From assembly GCF_003003255.1 (NCBI RefSeq), contig NZ_PVTD01000002.1:744001-808000 (forward strand): a stretch of DNA of 64,000 nt, in the 5' to 3' direction. Below the pieces are notes generated by a model. It saw only the letters and a program-made list of their open reading frames with translations. It ran no database searches and was not told the origin of the DNA. The number at the start of each line of letters is the position of its first letter. Positions within the stretch are counted from its first letter, which is position 1. Both the position numbers and the translations under genes were made by a program. Of the stretch, positions 44,997-53,847 are shown one piece after another. This DNA comes from Aliiruegeria haliotis. Lineage in GTDB: Bacteria; Pseudomonadota; Alphaproteobacteria; Rhodobacterales; Rhodobacteraceae.

Positions 44997-45560
44997 TCAC
45001 GCGCGTTCAGCGTATTCCATTGTCTCGGTGTTGACGATGATATCTTCATCCTGACCGACGAATGGCGGCACCATGACCTTCACGCCATTGTCCAGAACGG
45101 CGGGCTTGAAGGAATTCGCCGCCGTCTGGCCCTTCACCACCGGTTCCGTCTCGATGACTTTGCAGGTGACCTTCTGCGGCAGCGTCGCGTTCAACGCCTC
45201 GTGCTCGTAGTACTCGATGACGATGGTCATTCCGTCCTGCAGGAACGGGCGACGCTCCCCAAGGATTTCCACCGGAAGCTCGATCTGCTCGAAGGTTTCA
45301 TTGTCCATGAACACGAGCATCCCGTCGGATTCATAGAGAAACTGCTGGTCCTTCTGCTCCAGCCGGACCCGCTCGACCTTGTCTGCACTCCGAAAACGCT
45401 CGTTGAGCTTGGACCCGTTGCGCAGGTTACGCAGTTCAACCTGCGCGAACGCGCCGCCCTTTCCGGGCTTCACGTGGTCGACCTTCACGGCGGCCCAGAG
45501 ACCATCATTGTGCTCCAGCACGTTGCCGGGGCGGATTTCATTTCCGTTGATCTTTGGCAT
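44997..45560 (-). CDS. efp: elongation factor P
   Basis: A 187-residue EF-P, the usual length. It relieves ribosomes stalled at polyproline runs by reaching the peptidyl-transferase centre. Three beta domains are present: KOW-like N-terminus, the OB domain ('[14 protein letters not shown]'), and C-terminal OB domain ending '[14 protein letters not shown]'. The tip loop '[10 protein letters not shown]' has Lys34, the residue modified with beta-lysine in species that carry EpmA/EpmB; no modification gene is seen here. The start at 45560 is fixed by the conserved '[12 protein letters not shown]' opening and an AAGG site. Confidence 0.97.
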   Translation of the reverse strand: MPKINGNEIRPGNVLEHNDGLWAAVKVDHVKPGKGGAFAQVELRNLRNGSKLNERFRSADKVERVRLEQKDQQFLYESDGMLVFMDNETFEQIELPVEILGERRPFLQDGMTIVIEYYEHEALNATLPQKVTCKVIETEPVVKGQTAANSFKPAVLDNGVKVMVPPFVGQDEDIIVNTETMEYAERA

Positions 45561-45772
45561 AAAGAAAACCTTGCGGAGGTTGAACGCAATCTGGCGGCCT
45601 CTATATCTGGGAGGCACGCTGCTGACAAGCCGACGATATACGGCTCGCGGCGACACAAGCCATGCGCAAGGCGCATAGGAGACATTCCGAAACGGAAATA
45701 CCGAATCGCAACAAAACCGTCATATTCGGCCCTACGCCGAAAAGACAAGAGCAAGAATAAAAGGACGACGAG
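45561..45772. promoter_or_regulatory. divergent promoter region, efp and DUF6280-like gene
   Basis: 212 bases, AT-richer than the genes, between divergent start codons. It must contain both promoters. I cannot assign boxes with confidence and see no palindrome. Confidence 0.5.
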
Positions 45773-46093
45773 ATGACCGATTTCGTTGACGGCACGGCTT
45801 TCAACTACGAACAAGGCCAACGAGCCCGCAAGCTCTTTGCTGCTGTTGTTCTGGCCGCGCTGGACGACGCCATTGCCGACGACAAGAAATACGGCAATGG
45901 TCCTGAGCAAATAGCCCGCTGGGCACGGTCTCGTGACGGCCGTGAAGTGCTCAGCTGTGCCGGCATCGACCCCAATGAACGGGTCGTGTCGGGACTTATG
46001 GAGTTCGTCTCCAATGGTGTTCGCACGTCGGTGGCCCTGTCCCGCGAAGAAAGCGAGCGCCGTCAGGCCGCAGAGCAGGCAGAAGCCCCCTAG
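45773..46093 (+). CDS. DUF6280-like conserved small protein
   Basis: A 106-residue soluble, acidic protein ('FNYEQGQRARKLFAAVVLAALDDAIADDKKYG', split here by words; then 'GREVLSCAGIDPNERVV'). I recall this as a family confined to Rhodobacteraceae (DUF6280), strongly conserved but of unknown role; the name is from memory and not certain. It has a very good AAAGGACG site, stands alone, diverges from efp, and ends at a long hairpin. Strong conservation and single-gene status suggest a core function rather than an accessory one. Confidence 0.75.
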   Translation: MTDFVDGTAFNYEQGQRARKLFAAVVLAALDDAIADDKKYGNGPEQIARWARSRDGREVLSCAGIDPNERVVSGLMEFVSNGVRTSVALSREESERRQAAEQAEAP

Positions 46094-46100
46094 CGTTTTG

Positions 46101-46119
46101 GCTTCGGTTCAGCCGAAGC
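46101..46119 (+). terminator. small hairpin after the DUF6280-like gene
   Basis: GCTTCGG, loop TTCAG, CCGAAGC, 8 bases after the stop codon. No U-run; probably protects the 3' end or cooperates with the long hairpin 28 bases further on. Confidence 0.4.
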
Positions 46120-46144
46120 AGCCGACGAGCCCTTGGGAAGACCA

Positions 46145-46184
46145 AGAAGAACAGCCGCGATCAAGTGATCGCGGCTGTTCTTTT
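46145..46184. terminator. long perfect hairpin, bidirectional terminator
   Basis: A 17-bp exact inverted repeat from 46147 to 46182, AAGAACAGCCGCGATCA and its complement, separated by only two bases, so the real loop is at least four. The plus-strand RNA ends in UUCUUUU and the minus-strand RNA in a purine-flanked UUCUUCUU, so it can stop transcripts from both sides. It ends the DUF6280-like gene and faces the dead esterase gene. Confidence 0.8.
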
Positions 46185-46623
46185 GGGCTGGAAGCAACAA
46201 GGTCGCCCGATTGTCCAATGCCGGCCAGTGTCGGAACCGGCGTAAAATCAACTTGATCGCGCGGACGCCCGATTAAATGGCGAAGCCCTTTGATTGACCT
46301 GCGGAGCGCTCCTCGGCCGAGCTGGATCACGTTGGGAAAACCGTCGAATTCCGGAGCCGGTCGCAGCTCCGTCCGACAGACATGCCAGCATGTACCCGGC
46401 GTCTGGACGACGGCGAATGGCAGGATGTGCGGCGTATTGACCGGCGTGGAACTGGTGAGTGTTTCGTTTGCCGGTGTCAATCGACGTAAAGATCGCGGCT
46501 CACACCTGCCTCCCGATATCGTTTCCGGCACAGAATTCACCGTGCGATCCGGGCCTCCGATCCGCCCGACGCGTGTCGTGCTAGAGGCAAAGCGATCATC
46601 GCCACCATCCGTGCACCGATCCG
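46185..46623. other. non-coding region between terminator and esterase pseudogene
   Basis: 439 bases of lower GC and poor coding character. Open frames on both strands show no family motif. It may include remains of another gene or of an inserted element next to the esterase pseudogene; I find no terminal repeats to support that. Confidence 0.4.
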
Positions 46624-47479
46624 TCACTCCCCCTTTGCCGACGCCAATTGCGCCAGAAGCCGCTCTATGAACGCCGCGATCCATCGAAGTGTTTGGCGGG
46701 CTTCCGGTACATAGCCGTCGAAGATCGGCCAGATATGCGGCGCTTCTGTCCATTCGGTCAGCGAGACCTGCCCCCTGCATTTCGCAATACCTCTGCAACG
46801 CGCCTGGCATCGTCGCGAAAGAGCTCCGTGGTCCTGACGTGCAAGGCCACTGGCGGTGGATCCCTGAACGAGGCGAAGAGTGGTGACACCCGCGGATCGC
46901 GCGGGTCGAATGCCCCGAGTGCAAACGTCGCCGCTTCGCTCATACGGTTGGCTGGCAGGAAGGGGTCGTTGCGGCGTTGGACGAAAGGCTCACTCCCGAC
47001 AGCGATAGGTCCACCCAAGGCGACAGGGCAAAGACCCCAGCCGGGCGCAGGTCCCGCGCGCAAAGATCGGAAAGCAAGGCGAGCGCAAGTCCCCCTCCCG
47101 CACTGTCACCTCCCAGTATGATCCGATCGGGGCAATATCCCAGGTCGAGAAGTGCCGCATGGGCGGCCCGTGTGTCCTCGAACGCGGCCGGTGCCTAGTG
47201 TTTCGGTGCCAGGCGGTAGGCAGGTGCGGCCACGCGCAAGCCTGTGAGTTTCGACAGACGAGCGATCATGCCCGCATGCGTGTCCGGGCTTCTGGCGATA
47301 TAGGCTCCCCCATGCAGATACAGGATCACGTGATCCCTCTGCACCGGCCCGACGTTGATCCAGTGCAAAGGCGGATGCCCAGGTGTCACGAGGTGCAACA
47401 TGTGGGGCGGCGCGCGAAATGTCCGGCGAGCAAATCGCGCGAACTCCCGCCGCGCCTCTTGCGGTCTTGCCGTCGCCAC
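46624..47479 (-). pseudogene. alpha/beta hydrolase (hormone-sensitive lipase family), disrupted
   Basis: Reading the minus strand from a GTG at 47479, the protein is a typical HSL-family esterase: 'ILYLHGGAYIARSP', then 'YRLAPKH'. A TAG at 47195-47197 stops it where the family continues 'APAAFEDT'. The same frame then gives 'ILGGDSAGGGLALAL' with the nucleophile, 'SPWVDLSLSG', after which one base is missing in a G run and the frame moves to 'EPFVQRRNDPFLP'. A second one-base loss in a GGGGG run near 46770 moves it again to 'VSLTEWTEAPHIWPIFDGYV', ending at a TGA at 46624. One stop and two frameshifts make it non-functional. Sequencing errors in G runs could explain the frameshifts but not the stop. 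Confidence 0.85.
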
Positions 47480-47537
47480 AAGGCGTGGGCGGACCGAAAA
47501 GCGTTGAGCCCCCGGAGCCGTCGACTTGGCTGCATGC

Positions 47538-48482
47538 CTATCCGGCCCGACGTGCCTCGATCACCTGCCAGATGCGTTCGGCCACGTTGATCCCATCGAA
47601 ACGCTCAAGCTCCTGGATCCCGGTCGGTGAGGTCACGTTGATCTCTGTCAGGTAGTCGCCGATGACGTCAATTCCGACGAAAATCTGTCCCCGTTCGCGC
47701 AATGTCGGCCCGATGGCCTCGCATATCAACTGATCACGCTCGGTCAGGCCGATCTTCTCCGGACGGCCGCCGACATGCATGTTGGAGCGAGTCTCGCCGG
47801 CGGCGGGGACGCGATTGATCGCACCAACAGGGTCGCCATCAACCAGAATGATCCGCTTGTCGCCATTTGACACGTCGGGAATGAACTTCTGCGCGATCAA
47901 CGGCTCGCGTGAAAGCGACGCAAAGAGCTCATGGAGCGATGCAAGGTTGCGGTCGTTCGGATCCAACCGGAACACACCGGCGCCGCCATTGCCATAAAGT
48001 GGCTTGAGGATGATATCGCCGTGCGTCTCCTTGAAGGCCCGCAGATCCACCAAATCTCGCGCAATCATGGTCGGCGGGATCAGGTCCTCGAATTGCAGTA
48101 CCAGCAGTTTTTCCGGGCAATTGCGGACCCAAAACGGATCATTGGCCACCAGCACATCCGGGGACAACTGCTCCAACAAGTGAGTCGTGGTGATGTAGCC
48201 CATATCGAACGGCGGATCCTGACGAAGCCAGACAACATCCATTCCGCTCAGATCCGCTTCGAACGCCGTGCCAAGGGTGACATGGTCACCTACAACGCGT
48301 CGCACTTCCATGGGCTGGACCCACGCAAGTACCTTTCCTTCTCTCCAGACCAAACGATCCGGGGAATAGAAGAACAGCTCATGCCCGCGTGACTGCGCCT
48401 CTTCGGCAAGGCGAAACGTGCTGTCGGCGTTGATATCGACCCCGGCAATCGGGTCCATCTGGAACGCGATCTTCAATGACAT
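47538..48482 (-). CDS. gshB: glutathione synthetase
   Basis: A 314-residue ATP-grasp enzyme that joins gamma-glutamylcysteine and glycine. The family blocks '[17 protein letters not shown]', '[19 protein letters not shown]', '[14 protein letters not shown]', '[18 protein letters not shown]' and '[12 protein letters not shown]' are clear, as is '[13 protein letters not shown]' at the end. Normal length. It is downstream of rsmI and yraN on the same strand, a common arrangement in Rhodobacteraceae. Confidence 0.96.
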   Translation of the reverse strand: MSLKIAFQMDPIAGVDINADSTFRLAEEAQSRGHELFFYSPDRLVWREGKVLAWVQPMEVRRVVGDHVTLGTAFEADLSGMDVVWLRQDPPFDMGYITTTHLLEQLSPDVLVANDPFWVRNCPEKLLVLQFEDLIPPTMIARDLVDLRAFKETHGDIILKPLYGNGGAGVFRLDPNDRNLASLHELFASLSREPLIAQKFIPDVSNGDKRIILVDGDPVGAINRVPAAGETRSNMHVGGRPEKIGLTERDQLICEAIGPTLRERGQIFVGIDVIGDYLTEINVTSPTGIQELERFDGINVAERIWQVIEARRAG

Positions 48483-48546
48483 GGCGGTACCTCTTGTGGA
48501 CTTCGGCCTTCATGGCCGAACTGCCGGAGCGAGGCAACATCGGTAT

Positions 48547-48903
48547 TTAGAAGCCGATTGCGTTCTCCACGACCTGAACCCGCCCGACACCATCTACAAG
48601 CGCGACATCGAACCTGACATCGGTCATCTGCCCGTCAGGTAAATTCCCGAGGTATTCGGATGCGGTGGCATAAATCCTCTGCATCTGCCGACGCGAAACG
48701 CGCTCGGCCGCACGCGCGAAATCGCGCGCTTTCTTGACCTCAACAAAAACAAGCCTCTCCCCTTCCTGCACCACGAGGTCCAACTCGCCACCACTTCCGC
48801 GCCAGCGGCGATCGGCGATCCGCCAGCCATTTGCTTCGTAGTGTCGCCCGACGATGTCTTCGGCCTTCAAGCCGGAATGGTATCGAACGGATCCGCTTTT
48901 CAT
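48547..48903 (-). CDS. yraN: UPF0102/YraN family protein
   Basis: A 118-residue YraN protein with a restriction-endonuclease-like core: 'GLKAEDIVGRHYEANGW', 'GSGGELDLVVQEGERLVFVEVK' (Asp and the E-x-K catalytic-like pair). Its function is unknown although a nuclease role is suspected. Its ATG overlaps the rsmI stop (ATGA), a very common gene pair in bacteria. Confidence 0.93.
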   Translation of the reverse strand: MKSGSVRYHSGLKAEDIVGRHYEANGWRIADRRWRGSGGELDLVVQEGERLVFVEVKKARDFARAAERVSRRQMQRIYATASEYLGNLPDGQMTDVRFDVALVDGVGRVQVVENAIGF

Positions 48904-49802
48904 GGCTGCTCGTCACCGCCTTCTTTCAGTTGCAACGCCGCCTGGTACACATCGCGCCGCTTCATTCCGAGGCTTTGAGCAACCTGAGTTGCCGCCTCTT
49001 TCACCGAATGATCTGCCAACGCCTTGCGCAAGGCGTCTTCCAGATCGTCGGCCGATACCTCCCGCTGGCCCGGTCGGTCGACAACGAGAACGATCTCCCC
49101 CTTCAGTGTCTTGCCGTCGAGCGATTCTGCCAACTCGCCCAAACTGCCGCGCAGCGCCTCCTCGAATCGCTTGGTCAGTTCGCGACAGACGGCTGCCTGC
49201 CTCTCTGCGCCGAAGACTTGCACCATGGACCCTAACAATCGGCTAATTCGCTTGGGGGATTCGAAGAGCACAATCGTTGCGTCGACGCCGGCGAGCCCTT
49301 CGAGCCAGGACTTGCGCGCGCCCTTTGCAGTTGGCGGAAACCCCGCGAACAGAAACCGGTCACTCGGCAAGCCCGACAGGGACAGTGCCGCAAGGACAGC
49401 CGATGGGCCCGGCGCGCTGGTGACCATCAAACCCTCCGCAATTGCAGCGCGCCCGAGTTGAAACCCGGGATCGGCAACCAGCGGCGTACCGGCCTCCGAT
49501 GCATATGCCACCGACTTCCCCTCTCGGATCAATCCCATAATCCGGGGCCGCTGTGCAGCGCCATTGTGGTCGTGGTAGGCAATCATCGGGCGCCCGCGCA
49601 GGGGCACGCCATGCAGATCCATCAGGTGCCGCGTCGTCCGCGTGTCCTCCGCCGCGATCACATCGGCAGAGGCCAGGATATCGAGCCCCCTGAGTGTGAT
49701 ATCCCGGGCGCTTCCAATCGGGGTCGCAACAAAGTGGATGCCTGGTTCCAGCGTCACTTCACGGAACGCACGGCTTCCTCGGGTCTCATCTGCTTGGGAC
49801 AT
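48900..49802 (-). CDS. rsmI: 16S rRNA (cytidine-1402-2'-O)-methyltransferase
   Basis: A 300-residue RsmI, which methylates C1402 in the ribosomal P site using SAM. The tetrapyrrole-methylase-like fold is shown by 'FVATPIGSARDITLRGLDIL', 'AEDTRTTRHLM', 'ASEAGTPLVADPG', 'SAPGPSAVLAALSLSGLP' and 'LFESPKRI'. First gene of the rsmI-yraN-gshB run and divergent from the lipoprotein gene. Confidence 0.96.
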   Translation of the reverse strand: MSQADETRGSRAFREVTLEPGIHFVATPIGSARDITLRGLDILASADVIAAEDTRTTRHLMDLHGVPLRGRPMIAYHDHNGAAQRPRIMGLIREGKSVAYASEAGTPLVADPGFQLGRAAIAEGLMVTSAPGPSAVLAALSLSGLPSDRFLFAGFPPTAKGARKSWLEGLAGVDATIVLFESPKRISRLLGSMVQVFGAERQAAVCRELTKRFEEALRGSLGELAESLDGKTLKGEIVLVVDRPGQREVSADDLEDALRKALADHSVKEAATQVAQSLGMKRRDVYQAALQLKEGGDEQP

Positions 49803-49895
49803 TTACTTGCCGCCTTCCACGGAATACGGTCGGGTCGACCAGGGCCCAGCTTTGCCCGTGCCCTCAGCCTGACCTGGAAGAGCGAGATTTAACCC

Positions 49896-51071
49896 ATGTT
49901 TTCTGCATTTAGAAACCCTTTCGCGCTGGCCACCCGCGGTCTTGCGCTTGCCGGCGCCCTGTTGCTGGCGGCCTGTGACGGCGTTCCCAACGCTTCAGGA
50001 GGCGGCGGCCCCTCGATCGATACGAGCGCGCCGGTCCCGGTTGCGTTGCTTGTGCCCGGTGGGGCTGGCGGTGACGCGATCGTCTCTCAAAGCCTCGAAA
50101 ATGCAGCCCGCCTTGCGATTGCAGATCTCGACAAGGTCCAGATCGACCTCCGGGTCTACCAGACGGGCGGCAATGCCGGCGGCGCCTCTGCAGCCGCCTC
50201 CCGCGCCGCCGACGAGGGCGCGAAGATCATCCTGGGACCGCTTTACTCCGAGGCTGCCAACGCCGCCGGTCTCGCTGTGGCGAATCGCGGTCTGAACGTG
50301 CTGGCCTTCTCCAACAACGCCTCGATCGCCGGCGGAAATGTCTTTGTCCTCGGCAATCTCTTCCAGAACACCTCCGACCGGTTGACCCGCTACGCCGCCT
50401 CCCGCGGCAAGGGCAACATCTTCGTGGTCAATGCCCGCACCACCGCCGAGGAAATCGGCCGGGATGCGATTCTGAACTCCATCAACAGCAGCCGCGCGAA
50501 CCTCGCCGGCAGCGCCTCCTTCGATTTCTCCCAGCAGGGCATCGTTGCCGCCGTGCCGCAGATCTCGCAACAGGTTCAGGCCTCCGGCGCCAACTCGGTC
50601 TTCTTCACCTCGGACAACGACGGCGCCATGTCCTTCCTCGCCCAGATGCTGCCGGAGAACGGCGTCGGTGCGCCGAACCACCAGTTCATCGGCCTCGCGC
50701 GGCTGGATATCCCGCCCGAGGCACTCTCGCAGCCCGGTCTTCAGGGCGCCTGGATGGCACTTCCGGATCCCGGGCTCTCGGCCAATTTCCGCTCCCGCTA
50801 CGCTTCGGCCTACGGTGGCGCTCCGCACCCGCTCGCCGGGCTCTCCTACGACGGCATCGCCGCCGTGGGCGCGCTCGTCGGCAAGGGCAAGTCGGACGCC
50901 CTGACCCGCGCTGCCTTGACACAGGGCTCCGGTTTCGTCGGCGTCAACGGCATCTTCCGCCTCCTCCCGGACGGCACAAACCAGCGCGGCCTCGCGGTCG
51001 GGCAGATCCAGAACAGCCAGGTTACAGTCATTGACGCTGCCCCAAGAAGCTTCGGCGGATTCGGTTTCTAA
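49896..51071 (+). CDS. penicillin-binding protein activator LpoA-like lipoprotein
   Basis: A 391-residue lipoprotein: signal peptide with lipobox LLAAC (Cys at about residue 28), then a Gly/Ser-rich linker and a periplasmic-binding fold of the Leu/Ile/Val-receptor type ('VPVALLVPGGAGGDAIVSQSL', 'GAKIILGPLYSEAANAAGL', 'VLAFSNNASIAG'). This is the LpoA/LppC-type domain that in gammaproteobacteria activates PBP1A from the outer membrane; alphaproteobacterial members beside rsmI are annotated likewise, though not proven. An old role as a general binding protein cannot be excluded. Confidence 0.85.
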   Translation: MFSAFRNPFALATRGLALAGALLLAACDGVPNASGGGGPSIDTSAPVPVALLVPGGAGGDAIVSQSLENAARLAIADLDKVQIDLRVYQTGGNAGGASAAASRAADEGAKIILGPLYSEAANAAGLAVANRGLNVLAFSNNASIAGGNVFVLGNLFQNTSDRLTRYAASRGKGNIFVVNARTTAEEIGRDAILNSINSSRANLAGSASFDFSQQGIVAAVPQISQQVQASGANSVFFTSDNDGAMSFLAQMLPENGVGAPNHQFIGLARLDIPPEALSQPGLQGAWMALPDPGLSANFRSRYASAYGGAPHPLAGLSYDGIAAVGALVGKGKSDALTRAALTQGSGFVGVNGIFRLLPDGTNQRGLAVGQIQNSQVTVIDAAPRSFGGFGF

Positions 51072-53847
51072 ACCGGCCCCCGCCATCACGACCCCGCCGC
51101 TCCCGCAGGACCTCATCTGTCCCGCAGACAGGATATTCGACGTCAACGGCCTGAACGAACGCCTCGCCGCCGCGGTTGACGGCGGCGAAGGCACGGGCCG
51201 GCGCGTCCGTGCCATTGGCGTGCTGGCCGAGGCGCTTGCCAACGGGCGCGCCGCCATCGAGGAGGCTTTCGAGGCCTCGCCGCGGTCCGCCCGTCCGCTG
51301 GTGCATTCCTATGCCTGGCTTACCGATTGTATCATCCGTTCGGCCTTCTGGACTGCGAAGTTCCTGCTGGTGGAGGGCGGTGCCGACGCCAGTGACCAGC
51401 ACATGTCGGTGATTGCCGTGGGCGGCTATGGCCGGGCGGAGATGGCGCCCCACTCGGACGTCGACCTGCTGTTCCTGGCCGAGGACAAGATCAGCCCTCG
51501 CATCGAGTGCATCGTGGAGGAGATGCTCTACATCCTCTGGGACCTGCGCCTGAAGGTTGGCCATGCCACCCGCACGATCCGGGAATGCCTCAAGCTGGGG
51601 CGTGAGGACTACACGATCCGAACCTCGCTGCTGGAGATGCGGCATGTCGATGGCGATGCGATCCTGACGGAGATGCTCACCTCCCGGCTGTGGAACGAAC
51701 TCTTCAAGGGGTCGTCAAAAGACTACATCGAGGCCAAGCTCTCCGAACGTGCAGAACGCCACCGCAAACAGGGCGGGCAGCGCTACATGCTCGAACCCAA
51801 CATCAAGGAGGGCAAGGGCGGCCTGCGCGACCTGCAATCGCTGTTCTGGATTGCGAAATACGTGCATCGCGTGAACCGGATCGAGGACCTCGTCGGGATC
51901 GGTGTGTTCACACCGGAGGAGTTCTGGTCTTTCGAACAGGCCGAGACCTTCCTGTGGGCCGCACGCGGGCATCTGCACCTGATCGCCGGGCGACCTGCCG
52001 AACAGTTGACCTTCGACATGCAGGTTCCGGTGGCCGAGCGGCTCGGCTATTCCGATCACTCTGGTCGCCGGTCCGTCGAGCATTTCATGCAGGACTACTT
52101 CCGCCACGCTACCCGGGTCGGCGAACTGACGCGAATTTTCCTGACCTCTCTGGAGGCCGCCCACGCGAAGCGCGAGCCCATGCTCGCCGGGCTTTTCCGC
52201 CGCCGAAAGGTCGAGCGGGAGGGGTTTGTCTGGCAGGGCGGGCGGCTTGCCATTGCGGACGACACAGCCTTCCTCGCCGACAAGTTGAACATCCTGCGGC
52301 TCTTTGACGAGGCACTTCAGACCGACACCCTGATCCACCCTGACGCCATGCGGCTCGTCTCTGCCAATCTGCATCTGATCGACGCGGAAATGCGCCGCGA
52401 TCCCGAAGCGGCCAAGATCTTTCTGCGCCTGATGCTTGATCACGGAAACCCCGAACGGGCGTTGCGACGTATGAACGAAGTGGGAGTGCTCGCCGCTTTC
52501 GTGCCGGAATTCGAACCCATCGTCGCGATGATGCAGTTCAACTTCTACCACGCCTATACCGTGGACGAGCACACGATCCAGTGCATCCGCGTCCTCGCCC
52601 AGATCGAACACGGCGAGTTGGTGGAAGAGCTTCCCGTCGCCTCGCGAATCCTCGAAAGGGGCGTGGACCGAAAGGTGCTCTACCTTGCCGTTTTCCTGCA
52701 CGATATCGGCAAGGGCCGCGTGGAGGATCACTCGGTTCTGGGCGCCCGTATCGCCCGCCCGGTGTGCAAGCGCCTCGGGTTGACGAGCGAGGAGGCCGAT
52801 ACCGTCGAATGGCTGGTACGGGCGCATCTGGTCATGTCCGACATGGCTCAGAAACGGGATATCGCCGACCCACGCACTGTCAGCGACTTCGCAAAGATCG
52901 TGAAAACCCGCAAGCGGCTCGACCTGTTGACGGTTCTGACGGTCTGCGACATCCGCGGCGTGGGCCCCAATGTCTGGAACAACTGGAAGGCGCAGCTTTT
53001 GCGCACACTCCACCGCCAGACCGCCGACGCGCTGGATGGCGGGATGGAGGACCTCAACCGCGAGAACATAGGCGAGGAAGCCCAGACCGCGTTGCGCGCC
53101 GCCCTGTCCGACTGGAGCGAGCAGGAGATCGAAACCGAGATCGAGCGCCACTATTCACCCTATTGGCAAGGCCTGCCCGAAGCTGCCTATGTCACCTTTG
53201 CCAAGCAGCTCAGGGGCCTGAGCGATGACGAGATCCGCATCGACCTGACGCCGGAAGCGGACCGCGACGCCACCCGCGCCTGCTTCGCGCTGGTCGACCA
53301 TCCGGGTGTTTTTTCCCGATTGGCCGGGTCCCTTGCGCTGGTTGGTGCGAACGTCGTCGACGCGCGGACCTATACGTCGAAGGACGGCTATGCCACGGCG
53401 ATCTTCTGGATCCAGGATGGCGATGGCGCGCCTTACGAGGCGAGCCGCCTGCCCCGCCTGACGCAAATGATCGAGAAGTGCCTGAAAGGCGAGATCATCA
53501 CTGGCGAAGCCCTGCGCAAGCGCGACAAGCAGAAGAAACGGGAGCGCGATTTCCGTTTCCCGACCTCGGTGCATTTCGACAACAACGGTTCGGAGATCTA
53601 CACGTTGATCGAGGTCGACACACGCGACCGTCCCGGCCTGTTGTTCGATCTCACACGGACGCTGGCCAACTCGCATATCTACATCGCTTCCGCCGTGATC
53701 GCGACCTACGGTGCCCAGGCGGTGGACACCTTCTATGTCAAGGACATGTTCGGCCTGAAGATCCACAGCAAATCCAAACAGAAAGCGCTTGAAAAGAAAC
53801 TGGTCAAGGCCATCGAGCGTGGCGCCGAAAGGGCCAGAAGCGAATGA
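51031..53847 (+). CDS. glnD: PII uridylyltransferase / uridylyl-removing enzyme
   Basis: A 938-residue GlnD, the sensor that uridylylates PII when glutamine is low and removes UMP when it is high. Domains in order: nucleotidyltransferase ('VGGYGRAEMAPHSDVDLLFL' near 130-150), helical linker, HD domain ('FLHDIGKGRVEDHSVLG' near 555-570), and two C-terminal ACT domains ('HPGVFSRLAGSLALVGANVV'; 'RPGLLFDLTRTLANSHIYIA'). The first available start is a TTG at 51031, which overlaps the lipoprotein gene by 41 bases; a start inside the next 40 codons would not be ATG or GTG either. Its stop overlaps murJ. Confidence 0.93.
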   Translation: MTLPQEASADSVSKPAPAITTPPLPQDLICPADRIFDVNGLNERLAAAVDGGEGTGRRVRAIGVLAEALANGRAAIEEAFEASPRSARPLVHSYAWLTDCIIRSAFWTAKFLLVEGGADASDQHMSVIAVGGYGRAEMAPHSDVDLLFLAEDKISPRIECIVEEMLYILWDLRLKVGHATRTIRECLKLGREDYTIRTSLLEMRHVDGDAILTEMLTSRLWNELFKGSSKDYIEAKLSERAERHRKQGGQRYMLEPNIKEGKGGLRDLQSLFWIAKYVHRVNRIEDLVGIGVFTPEEFWSFEQAETFLWAARGHLHLIAGRPAEQLTFDMQVPVAERLGYSDHSGRRSVEHFMQDYFRHATRVGELTRIFLTSLEAAHAKREPMLAGLFRRRKVEREGFVWQGGRLAIADDTAFLADKLNILRLFDEALQTDTLIHPDAMRLVSANLHLIDAEMRRDPEAAKIFLRLMLDHGNPERALRRMNEVGVLAAFVPEFEPIVAMMQFNFYHAYTVDEHTIQCIRVLAQIEHGELVEELPVASRILERGVDRKVLYLAVFLHDIGKGRVEDHSVLGARIARPVCKRLGLTSEEADTVEWLVRAHLVMSDMAQKRDIADPRTVSDFAKIVKTRKRLDLLTVLTVCDIRGVGPNVWNNWKAQLLRTLHRQTADALDGGMEDLNRENIGEEAQTALRAALSDWSEQEIETEIERHYSPYWQGLPEAAYVTFAKQLRGLSDDEIRIDLTPEADRDATRACFALVDHPGVFSRLAGSLALVGANVVDARTYTSKDGYATAIFWIQDGDGAPYEASRLPRLTQMIEKCLKGEIITGEALRKRDKQKKRERDFRFPTSVHFDNNGSEIYTLIEVDTRDRPGLLFDLTRTLANSHIYIASAVIATYGAQAVDTFYVKDMFGLKIHSKSKQKALEKKLVKAIERGAERARSE

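Noticed and set aside
46185-46623. Mobile element next to the esterase pseudogene
   Set aside because: The 17-bp palindrome at 46147 might be read as an element end, but it has no distant partner and is better explained as a terminator.
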